Positions 1-4,689 of a stretch of DNA of 10,216 nucleotides are shown here, piece after piece. Origin of the DNA: 2-02-FULL-44-35 sp964629505. GTDB taxonomy: Bacteria > Patescibacteriota > Minisyncoccia > Phycocordibacterales > DSPV01. A program made the position numbers and the translations under genes. The notes beneath the pieces were generated by a model. The model was given only the letters and a program-made list of their open reading frames with translations, did no database searches and was not told where the DNA came from. The stretch spans positions 1-10,216 of the forward strand of contig CAZVQR010000024.1 of the NCBI GenBank assembly GCA_964629505.1, in the 5' to 3' direction. Position 1 is the first letter of the stretch, and every line of letters begins with the position of its first letter.

Positions 1-59
1 GCATGCCTTATCCACGCCGCCAGCGTTCATCCTGAGCTAGGATCAAACTCTTAATTGAA
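1..59 (-). rRNA. rrs: 16S rRNA, 5' end only (partial)
   Basis: The complement of 32-51 reads AGAGTTTGATCCTAGCTCAG, the universal 16S 5' primer region with one difference. It is followed by GATGAACGCTGGCGGCGTGG and AAGGCATGC, the conserved helix-3 region of bacterial 16S. The gene is transcribed leftward and leaves the window at base 1. By analogy with E. coli, whose mature 5' end lies about 8 nt before AGAGTTTGATC, the mature end here should be near 57-59, which places it inside the 3' arm of the hairpin at 52-76. The GTGGATAAGGCATGC form fits Patescibacteria as I remember them. The identification as 16S is secure; the exact 5' end is inferred. Confidence 0.97.
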
Positions 60-76
60 TGCGAAGCATTCAATTA
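52..76 (-). repeat. Perfect hairpin at the 16S 5' end (11-bp arms, 3-nt loop)
   Basis: TAATTGAATGC (52-62) and GCATTCAATTA (66-76) are perfect inverted repeats around GAA. The core on the plus strand is GCGAAGC, a sequence known to form an exceptionally stable DNA mini-hairpin. In the rRNA precursor the 3' arm would contain the mature 16S 5' end, so the stem could act as a local processing structure. That role is inferred. Confidence 0.8.
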
Positions 77-84
77 CCCGAGCA

Positions 85-120
85 ATCCATTAGCAATTCG
101 CCAGAGGCGAATGCTTGGAT
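85..120. repeat. Imperfect palindrome, copy 1 of a tandem pair (TTCGCC-AGA-GGCGAA)
   Basis: The inner stem ATTCGCC/GGCGAAT (96-102 with 106-112) has a 3-nt loop AGA. It extends through GC/GC with one bulged A, then an outer stem ATCCA (85-89) with TGGAT (116-120). Its 26-nt core (93-118) matches 146-171 with a single mismatch in the loop. It lies in the transcribed 16S leader. Confidence 0.8.
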
Positions 121-138
121 GTGCTTTAGGGTAATCTT

Positions 139-172
139 CCCAACAGCAATTCGCCAAAGGCGAATGCTTGGG
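139..172. repeat. Imperfect palindrome, copy 2 of the tandem pair (TTCGCC-AAA-GGCGAA)
   Basis: The core is the same as in the copy at 85-120, with loop AAA. The outer stem here is CCCAA (139-143) with TTGGG (168-172). It differs from the outer stem of copy 1 yet still pairs, so the two copies show compensatory change, as expected if the fold itself is maintained. Confidence 0.8.
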
Positions 173-195
173 CAAATTTTGCTTCGCAAAATTTG
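173..195. repeat. Perfect hairpin, CAAATTTTGC-TTC-GCAAAATTTG
   Basis: The arms are 10 bp (173-182 and 186-195) with a TTC spacer, so the minus strand carries the GCGAAGC core. It directly abuts copy 2 of the tandem palindrome. The 15-nt centre TTTTGCTTCGCAAAA (177-191) recurs at 9346-9360 upstream of ssrA. Confidence 0.85.
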
Positions 196-208
196 AACGG
201 AACAAAAC

Positions 209-226
209 AAAAAGCGCGAGCTTTTT
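209..226. repeat. Hairpin AAAAAGC-GCGA-GCTTTTT in the 16S leader
   Basis: Perfect 7-bp arms enclose GCGA on the plus strand (TCGC on the transcribed minus strand). It is the fifth consecutive hairpin between boxA and the 16S gene. It lacks a terminator-like U tract on the minus strand, and a terminator here would abolish 16S expression, so I read it as leader structure. Confidence 0.6.
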
Positions 227-314
227 GATTCTTAAAAAGTTTTTTCTAGCTCTAATTGGAATTTTATTTCTACATATTACTATTTTGACTTGCACTATTT
301 TTACATTCTCTTAA

Positions 315-335
315 CTATTCAATTGTCAAAGTACA
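315..335 (-). promoter_or_regulatory. boxA-like antitermination site in the rRNA leader
   Basis: The minus strand reads TGTACTTTGACAATTGAATA. This closely resembles the rRNA boxA of E. coli (TGCTCTTTAACAATTTATCA), which nucleates NusB/NusE antitermination complexes. NusE is ribosomal protein S10, itself encoded just upstream. It lies about 35 nt after the predicted start site and before the hairpin cluster, the usual place for a leader boxA. Function is inferred from similarity and position. Confidence 0.6.
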
Positions 336-375
336 CCTTCCACTCCGCCAGACAGCGGATTACGAAAGTAGAGAC

Positions 376-403
376 ATTATAGCTACAACTCAAATCGTGT
401 CAA
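376..403 (-). promoter_or_regulatory. Sigma-70-type promoter of the 16S rRNA operon
   Basis: The minus strand shows TTGACA (403-398), a 16-bp spacer and TATAAT (381-376). Both hexamers are perfect consensus. Transcription should begin near 369, giving a leader of about 310 nt before 16S. The small hairpin CCGC (345-348) with GCGG (355-358) lies early in the leader. This is the strongest promoter in the window, as expected for rRNA. Confidence 0.85.
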
Positions 404-424
404 CAGCAATCACGGCAAGAAAAC

Positions 425-526
425 TCAGTCTCGATGTTTTTCCACGCTCACCAAAATATAAGTGTCCCCTTCGATTAAAAAGTAGAAACGGGTATTGCGA
501 TTAATGCGCGCCTGCCATAGACCGAC
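425..526 (-). pseudogene. C-terminal remnant of a RelE/ParE-type toxin
   Basis: Read on the minus strand from about 526 to the TGA at 425-427, the frame gives VGLWQARINRNTRFYF, then LIEGDTYILVSVEKHRD and stop. The pattern GLWxARINRxxRFYFxIEGDxYxLxSVxKH is the typical C-terminal half of RelE/ParE-superfamily mRNA interferases. The frame closes upstream at a stop (557-559) with no ATG or GTG start, so the N-terminal part of the toxin is missing. It overlaps the last codons of the adjacent antitoxin in another frame, the order usual for an antitoxin-toxin operon. I read it as a decayed toxin. A non-standard start or a sequencing error are alternatives. Confidence 0.65.
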
Positions 527-722
527 GCAATTCTTCAACGGAATAAAATGGGCCTTTTATTCGGCCAAGTTTTACATCTTCCAAACCAACGCGAATACCT
601 TTCGGTAATTTTTTAATTGAAGTACCAAGTGTTGATAATTTCAAAAGCGATTCATACTCTCGGCACGGTAAAAGTACTATCCCACCCCTTATTGTTTTTT
701 CGGAAATGTTTAATATGGTCAT
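501..722 (-). CDS. Phd/YefM-like antitoxin of a toxin-antitoxin pair
   Basis: This is a 73-aa protein from the ATG at 722-720 (MTILNISEKT...). A TTG 11 codons upstream would give 84 aa, but the ATG better fits the family length. Visible features are a short beta-strand N-terminus, GGIVLLPCREYESLLKL (compare the 'v(v)lp.eEYesLl' signature of Phd/YefM/RelB-type antitoxins) and a charged C-terminus GRIKGPFYSVEELRRSM, typical of the toxin-wrapping tail. Such proteins neutralise a partner RNase and repress their own operon. The partner following it is only a fragment (425-526), so this antitoxin appears orphaned. It lies between rpsJ and the rRNA operon in the same orientation. Family assignment is by pattern only. 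Confidence 0.6.
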   Translation of the reverse strand: MTILNISEKTIRGGIVLLPCREYESLLKLSTLGTSIKKLPKGIRVGLEDVKLGRIKGPFYSVEELRRSMAGAH

Positions 723-740
723 GATACTTAGAATATCATA
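721..740 (-). promoter_or_regulatory. Possible promoter/operator of the antitoxin gene
   Basis: ATGATA (721-726) and TATCAT (734-739) form an inverted repeat with a 7-bp spacer. It covers the antitoxin start codon and a minus-strand -10-like TATGAT (740-735). No good -35 box is visible. Antitoxins of this kind often bind such palindromes to repress themselves, but here that is only a suggestion. Confidence 0.35.
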
Positions 741-745
741 AATTC

Positions 746-791
746 TAAAAAACAAAAATGGTGAGTTGATGTGTTTGATTAAACTTAACTC
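746..791 (-). terminator. Probable intrinsic terminator after tuf-rpsJ
   Basis: On the minus strand, starting at the rpsJ stop codon, GAGTT (791-787) pairs with AACTC (767-763). GTTT/AAAC (784-781 with 776-773) forms an inner stem. These are followed by ACCATTTTTGTTTTTT. The stem is AT-rich with internal loops, so efficiency is uncertain. It would separate the ribosomal genes from the toxin-antitoxin remnant. Confidence 0.4.
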
Positions 792-1168
792 ATCTTGACA
801 TCAATGTTGACGCCGGAGGGCAAGGAGAGATTGGTCAAAGCTTCAACGGTCTTCGGACTGGGATTTTCAATATCAATTAATCTTTTATGGACCCGCATTT
901 CAAATTGCTCGCGGGCGTTTTTGTGAACGAAGGACGAACGATTGACCGTATATTTTTTAATTTCCGTCGGCAAAGGAATCGGTCCCCTGACTTTAGCGTC
1001 AAAACGGAGCGCCGCGTCCATAATTTGTTTGACGGACGCGTCCAATATTTTGCTCTCGTAAGCCCGCACTCGAATGCGCAACTTCGCCAACGGCACTTCC
1101 GCCTTTTTGACAACGGCCCGTTTTCGCACTGCCGCAGGTTTTTTCGGAGTTGTAGATTTGGTAACCAC
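785..1168 (-). CDS. rpsJ: 30S ribosomal protein S10
   Basis: A 127-aa protein, against about 100-105 aa for most bacterial S10. The S10 core runs from about residue 29 (LRIRVRAYESKILDASVKQI) through the conserved VRGPIPLPT, the NRSSFVHKNAREQFEMR loop segment and HKRLIDIENPSPKTVEAL to the C-terminus. S10 sits in the head of the 30S subunit and also acts as NusE with NusB at boxA sites. The first 27 residues form a Lys/Ala/Pro-rich basic extension absent from typical S10. The start is GTG at 1168-1166; in-frame TTG codons at residues 27 and 30 would remove the extension. It lies 25 bp after tuf and is very probably co-transcribed with it. rplC, the usual next gene of the S10 operon, is not present. 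Confidence 0.95.
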   Translation of the reverse strand: MVTKSTTPKKPAAVRKRAVVKKAEVPLAKLRIRVRAYESKILDASVKQIMDAALRFDAKVRGPIPLPTEIKKYTVNRSSFVHKNAREQFEMRVHKRLIDIENPSPKTVEALTNLSLPSGVNIDVKMS

Positions 1169-1193
1169 AGTTTTAAATTTTTAGCTTTTCACT

Positions 1194-2384
1194 TTACGCA
1201 ATGATTTTGGTCACTGCCCCCGCGCCGACGGTTTTGCCACCTTCGCGAATAGCAAACCGTTGTTTTTCTTCCAAAGCCACCGGTGCCACCAACTTAACTT
1301 TGAAATTGATGGTGTCGCCTGGCATTACCATTTCGGTCTTTTCCGGCAAAACCACTTCACCGGTAACATCAGTCGTTCGGATATAGAACTGCGGTTTATA
1401 GCCGGTGAAAAACGCGGTGTGACGACCACCTTCCTCTTTCTTCAAAATATAAACCTCCGCTTCAAATTCGGTATGAGGCGTAACGGAACCCGGCTTTACC
1501 AAAACCTGGCCGCGGTGAACTTCCTCTTTCTTGGTGCCGCGCAAAAGCACGCCGGCATTGTCGCCCGCTTGACCTTGGTCTAGTTGCTTATTGAACATTT
1601 CAATACCGGTAACTGTGGTTTTAGCAGTTGGTTTGATGCCGACAATTTCCACTTCTTCGCCAATTTTCACCACCCCACGCTCAATCCGGCCGGTTACCAC
1701 CGTGCCGCGGCCTTCAATAGAAAAGATGTCTTCAATCGGCATCAGAAACGGCTTGTCAATTTGTCGTTCTGGTACCGGAATATAGCTGTCCAAAGTTTCA
1801 GTAAGTTTAAGCACGCCCTTGATCCATTCATCGTCTTTGGAGCCGGCTTCCAGCGCTTTCAAAGCCGAACCGCGAATAATCGGCACATCCTTGCCGTCAA
1901 AACCTTGCTTAGTCAAAAGCTCGCGCACTTCTTCCTCCACCAAATCAATCAATTCCTTTTCCGGCACCATATCGCATTTATTCAGAAAAACGACAACTTT
2001 TGGCACACCGACTTGTTTGGCGAGCAAAATATGTTCGCGAGTTTGAGGCATCACGCCATCGGTGGCAGCCACCACCAAAATCGCGCCATCCATCTGGGCC
2101 GCGCCGGTAATCATGTTTTTGATATAATCGGCGTGACCGGGCGCGTCAATGTGAGCGTAGTGCCGGTTGGGCGTAGTGTATTCCTGGTGCGACAAAGCAA
2201 TGGTAATGCCCCGCGCCTTTTCTTCCGGCGCGTTATCAATATCGTCAACTTTCTTTTCTTTAACATCTTGACCGGACAACTTCAAAGCGTGAAGGAGGGC
2301 AGCGGTCAAAGTCGTCTTACCGTGGTCAACATGGCCGATGGTGCCGACATTGACATGGGGTTTGCTTCTATCAAAAGTACTCAT
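1194..2384 (-). CDS. tuf: Translation elongation factor Tu
   Basis: A full-length 396-aa EF-Tu, the GTPase that delivers aminoacyl-tRNA to the ribosome. G1 GHVDHGKT is at 17-24, the switch-I RGITI at 58-62, G3 DAPGH at 80-84, G4 NKCD at 135-138 and G5 GSALKAL at about 172. Domains 2 and 3 follow, with GRGTVVTGRIERG, GGRHTAFFTGYKPQFYIRTTDVTG and the C-terminal KTVGAGAVTKI. G3 has Ala where E. coli and many bacteria have Cys (DCPGH); the catalytic His84 is kept. The ATG start is preceded by a purely A/T-rich leader with no Shine-Dalgarno. It is the first gene of a tuf-rpsJ unit with its own promoter; fusA and rpsG/rpsL are not adjacent. Confidence 0.99.
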   Translation of the reverse strand: MSTFDRSKPHVNVGTIGHVDHGKTTLTAALLHALKLSGQDVKEKKVDDIDNAPEEKARGITIALSHQEYTTPNRHYAHIDAPGHADYIKNMITGAAQMDGAILVVAATDGVMPQTREHILLAKQVGVPKVVVFLNKCDMVPEKELIDLVEEEVRELLTKQGFDGKDVPIIRGSALKALEAGSKDDEWIKGVLKLTETLDSYIPVPERQIDKPFLMPIEDIFSIEGRGTVVTGRIERGVVKIGEEVEIVGIKPTAKTTVTGIEMFNKQLDQGQAGDNAGVLLRGTKKEEVHRGQVLVKPGSVTPHTEFEAEVYILKKEEGGRHTAFFTGYKPQFYIRTTDVTGEVVLPEKTEMVMPGDTINFKVKLVAPVALEEKQRFAIREGGKTVGAGAVTKIIA

Positions 2385-2418
2385 TTTTTTATTTTGATTT
2401 AATAATTAATAAAAAGAG

Positions 2419-2439
2419 AAACTCGCAAAAATGCGGTTT
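2419..2439 (-). promoter_or_regulatory. 5'-terminal stem-loop of the tuf mRNA
   Basis: AAAC-T-CGCA (2419-2427) and TGCG-GTTT (2432-2439) pair with one bulge around a 4-nt A/T loop. With a predicted start near 2437-2438, the hairpin would form at the very 5' end of the tuf transcript. 5'-terminal stems are known to slow 5'-end-dependent mRNA decay in bacteria; that role here is inferred. Confidence 0.5.
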
Positions 2440-2443
2440 ACAT

Positions 2444-2471
2444 ATAATAGCAGAAGCATTTTTTGTGTCAA
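2444..2471 (-). promoter_or_regulatory. Sigma-70-type promoter of tuf-rpsJ
   Basis: The minus strand shows TTGACA (2471-2466), a 16-bp spacer and TATTAT (2449-2444), about 60 bp before the tuf start. The TGA stop codon of the upstream membrane-protein gene lies inside the -35 hexamer. The near-consensus strength suits a highly expressed gene. Confidence 0.8.
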
Positions 2472-2818
2472 TTTACCCAAAAAGGTTTACGCGCGAGAAC
2501 GGTGGCGGCCAGCAAAATATCCCAAACCAGCCAGAGCCCCAGACTCAAAGATAAAACAACAATAAATTGGAGCGGCAATTCGGTATTGAGAATGGCCGAC
2601 CAAGTATAATTCAAAAAAGATGCCAGACCATCAACGCCGGAAAACATATTTTGAAAAACTTGAACCCATGAAAACCAAAACAGACCCGAAGCGATAGCGA
2701 TGCCGAGCGTTATGGTTTTTAAACAGAACGGACTGGTAGTTTGCCGCAAAACATAGATGGCGTATATCCTTGCCATCACTCGCCTTTTTAATTGTTGGTT
2801 ATAAATTTCGTTAATCAT
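2468..2818 (-). CDS. Two-TM membrane protein coupled to an ECF sigma factor
   Basis: A 116-aa protein that I do not recognise as a named family. A basic N-terminal segment (residues 1-34, with KRR at 11-13) precedes TM1 at about 35-55 (TITLGIAIASGLFWFSWVQV). A loop of about 25 residues follows, then TM2 at about 82-107 and a very short tail ARKPFWVN. The positive-inside rule places both ends in the cytoplasm. Its ATG overlaps the end of the sigma gene by 8 bp (ATGATTAA), indicating translational coupling. Position and topology suggest an anti-sigma factor or membrane sensor that holds the sigma factor, but no zinc-finger or ASD motif is visible, so the function is inferred from context only. 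Confidence 0.75.
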   Translation of the reverse strand: MINEIYNQQLKRRVMARIYAIYVLRQTTSPFCLKTITLGIAIASGLFWFSWVQVFQNMFSGVDGLASFLNYTWSAILNTELPLQFIVVLSLSLGLWLVWDILLAATVLARKPFWVN

Positions 2819-3398
2819 AAAAATTCTTCAAATCTTCAAATTTTTTCTTCGCTCGGTGAAGCCGCGTTCTGACTACTCCGACCGAAATGCCTCTTTCCAA
2901 AGCGATTTCCCGCTGACTTTTTTCCTTGAGAAAAAAATCTTCCAAGGTTTCTTTTAAAATCCCCGACATCTTTGTCAAAATAGAAACAACCTCGTTTCTG
3001 TTTATAAACTTCTCATGCCAACGACTGGTCAAATCGGGAAGATTTTCGGCGATTTCCGGTTCCAGATTAATAACGATTTTTTTCTCCTTGCCGGCTTTGA
3101 CAGCGTAAGTTAAGCAAGTATTCAAGAGAATTTTGTAAGCCCATGATTTAAATGACGCCCCCTCCACTTTTCTGAATTTTCCGCCGTTCAAATAAATTTT
3201 AACGAAAGTGTCTTGCGTGGCGTCTGCGGCGGTTTCCTCGCCAACAATTTTCCGCGCCCGACGGATAAAAGCCGCTTGGTATTTATCTACCAGCAGAGCA
3301 AAAGCGGAAGGTTTTTCAAGGGACAAAGCCAAAACTTCCTCGTCGGTGCCAGTCGAGTGTTTGATTGCTGTTGATTCCGCATAATTCTCAAGAAACAT
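2811..3398 (-). CDS. RNA polymerase sigma factor, ECF-like (sigma-70 family)
   Basis: A 195-aa two-domain sigma factor. Region 2 is at about residues 32-100 (FALLVDKYQAAFIRRARKIV, then DATQDTFVKIY and FKSWAYKILLNTCL, which match the ECF region 2.1-2.4 pattern). Region 4 is at about 135-190, with the helix-turn-helix KSQREIALERGISVGVVRTR followed by LHRAKKKFEDL. No region 1.1 or region 3 is present. It would direct RNA polymerase to a small regulon. The start is ATG at 3398, without a Shine-Dalgarno. It has its own promoter and overlaps the next gene, a probable membrane regulator. Family identity is solid; the signal and targets cannot be seen. Confidence 0.9.
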   Translation of the reverse strand: MFLENYAESTAIKHSTGTDEEVLALSLEKPSAFALLVDKYQAAFIRRARKIVGEETAADATQDTFVKIYLNGGKFRKVEGASFKSWAYKILLNTCLTYAVKAGKEKKIVINLEPEIAENLPDLTSRWHEKFINRNEVVSILTKMSGILKETLEDFFLKEKSQREIALERGISVGVVRTRLHRAKKKFEDLKNFYD

Positions 3399-3418
3399 AG
3401 CAAAAATTTAGGACTCAA

Positions 3419-3444
3419 GGGGTGAGAGCTTGCGCTCTCGCCCC
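3419..3444 (-). promoter_or_regulatory. GNRA-capped stem-loop in the sigma-factor 5' leader
   Basis: GGGG-T-GAGAGC (3419-3429) pairs with GCTCTC-G-CCCC (3434-3444). Read in the direction of the sigma gene, the loop is GCAA, a GNRA tetraloop, with one C/A mismatch in the stem. It lies between the predicted start site (about 3457) and the ATG at 3398, and could affect mRNA stability or translation. No U tract follows on either strand, so it is not an obvious terminator. Confidence 0.5.
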
Positions 3445-3463
3445 ATGGTCTAATTATGCTTTT

Positions 3464-3491
3464 ATAATAGCACGCCTCGACTCGCGTTCAA
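3464..3491 (-). promoter_or_regulatory. Promoter of the sigma factor-membrane protein operon
   Basis: The minus strand shows TTGAAC (3491-3486), a 16-bp spacer and TATTAT (3469-3464). The leader to the ATG at 3398 is about 60 nt. This looks like a housekeeping promoter rather than an ECF self-recognition site. Confidence 0.65.
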
Positions 3492-3523
3492 GATAACTGG
3501 AATTCAGAGATAAAATTACAGAG

Positions 3524-3554
3524 CTTTGATATTTCGTTATTCAAAGTGTATAAT
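3524..3554 (+). promoter_or_regulatory. Promoter of the polysaccharide operon, with an embedded inverted repeat
   Basis: TTGATA (3526-3531), a 17-bp spacer and TATAAT (3549-3554) give a good promoter, with a leader of about 110 nt to the ATG at 3672. CTTTGA (3524-3529) and TCAAAG (3541-3546) form an inverted repeat around the -35 and spacer, a possible operator. The leader holds a small stem CGCGTT/AACGCG (about 3577-3593) and CACAGA (3617-3622) with TCTGTG (3647-3652). The rest of the 273-bp gap shows no gene. Confidence 0.6.
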
Positions 3555-3671
3555 AAAAAAGTCGTAAAGTTTCTGTCGCGTTGGGGAAACGCGCGATCGG
3601 GATTTTGTTTGAACGGCACAGAACAATTCAAATCCTGAACATCGGCTCTGTGTCAATAATCAGAATCGATC

Positions 3672-4682
3672 ATGAAGCGCATTCCCCCCGCAAAAAAATT
3701 TCGCATCACACAAAGTAAAACGCGAACTGTCACGCCTCGGGTTCTCCTAACCGGTGGCGCTGGTTTCGTTGGATCAAATCTCGCGAGCGTACTTCTGGCG
3801 GCCGGCACGGAAGTCTTTGTGGTGGACAATTTGATAACCGGCCGGCGGCAAAACATCGCGGCGCTCCAAAAGACAAAACGGCTTCATTTTTTTGAGCTGG
3901 ATGTTACTCATAACTCATTCTTGCGAAAATTTTCAAAGATTCCGGTTGAACAAATTTACCATCTGGCTTGCCCGACCGGCGTCCCAAACATAAAGAAACT
4001 GGGCGAGGAGATGCTTCTGGCTTGTTCCATAGGAACGAGAAATGTCTTGGAGCTTGCCCGCCGGCATAGAGCGAAATTTCTAGTAACTAGTTCCTCTGAA
4101 ATTTACGGTGCAGCCGACACAGTTGTTCAATCTGAATCCTATGAAGGTAAGGTTAATCCTGTAGGTCCTCGTGCCGCTTATGAGGAAGGCAAACGTTTCA
4201 CTGAAGCCCTCGTAATTCATTATGTGCGTAGGTACGGAATTGATGCCGATATCGTGCGCCTTTTCAACACCTACGGACCAGGTATGTCTCCAACGGACCA
4301 GCGGGTTATTCCGCGCTTCTTGCGCTCTCTTAAAAACGGCACCCCTTTGACTATATACGGAAATGGTAAGCAGAAAAGAACCTTCCTCTATATTGATGAT
4401 TTGATCTCGGCTCTTATGTTGGTAATGGTGAAAGGTAAACGCGGGGAAGTATATAACATTGGTGATGATCATCCAGTTACCATTAAGGAACTTGCTTGGC
4501 GAATTTGTGAAATGGTCGATCTTTCGCCCGGCATTCGCTTTGTGCCGCACTTCATTGATGACCATCAGTATCGTAAGCCAACGCTCTCAAAGATTAAAAA
4601 GTTGGGCTGGCGACAGACCGTATCACTTGACAGCGGGTTGCGGCGAATGATGGCGGTTGGACATTTTAAGCCAAAGAGCTGA
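3672..4682 (+). CDS. NAD-dependent epimerase/dehydratase, UDP-glucuronate decarboxylase (UDP-xylose synthase)-like
   Basis: A 336-aa extended short-chain dehydrogenase. The NAD-binding Rossmann motif GGAGFVG is at 28-34 and acidic D52 ends beta-2. HLACPTG is at 98-104, the SSSEIYG segment at 140-146, and the catalytic YxxxK (Y170, K174) lies inside NPVGPRAAYEEGKR. RLFNTYGPGM is at 196-205 and KRTFLYIDDL at 235-244. The HLACP...NPxGPRxxYxEGKR signature is that of UDP-glucuronate decarboxylase, which makes UDP-xylose from UDP-glucuronate in the cytosol. A UDP-glucose/GlcNAc 4-epimerase-type role cannot be excluded. Residues 1-22 are a basic extension before the fold. It lies 7 bp before a polysaccharide synthase, so it probably supplies an activated sugar. 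Confidence 0.85.
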   Translation: MKRIPPAKKFRITQSKTRTVTPRVLLTGGAGFVGSNLASVLLAAGTEVFVVDNLITGRRQNIAALQKTKRLHFFELDVTHNSFLRKFSKIPVEQIYHLACPTGVPNIKKLGEEMLLACSIGTRNVLELARRHRAKFLVTSSSEIYGAADTVVQSESYEGKVNPVGPRAAYEEGKRFTEALVIHYVRRYGIDADIVRLFNTYGPGMSPTDQRVIPRFLRSLKNGTPLTIYGNGKQKRTFLYIDDLISALMLVMVKGKRGEVYNIGDDHPVTIKELAWRICEMVDLSPGIRFVPHFIDDHQYRKPTLSKIKKLGWRQTVSLDSGLRRMMAVGHFKPKS

Positions 4683-4689
4683 TTGACAC

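Noticed and set aside
93..171. Possible CRISPR array (26-nt repeats at 93 and 146, spaced 27 nt)
   Set aside because: Only two copies, both within a run of different hairpins in the rRNA leader, and no cas genes nearby.
74..295. 73-aa minus-strand frame in the 16S leader
   Set aside because: It lies wholly in the transcribed rRNA leader and is made of the hairpin repeats; no recognisable protein pattern or initiation site.
1584..2402. 272-aa plus-strand frame opposite tuf
   Set aside because: An antisense shadow of EF-Tu codon bias; composition (many His, Phe, Asn, Arg) is typical of a reverse-complemented conserved gene.
3419..3444. Intrinsic terminator in the divergent promoter region
   Set aside because: The GC-rich stem lacks a U tract on either strand and lies inside the sigma-factor leader.
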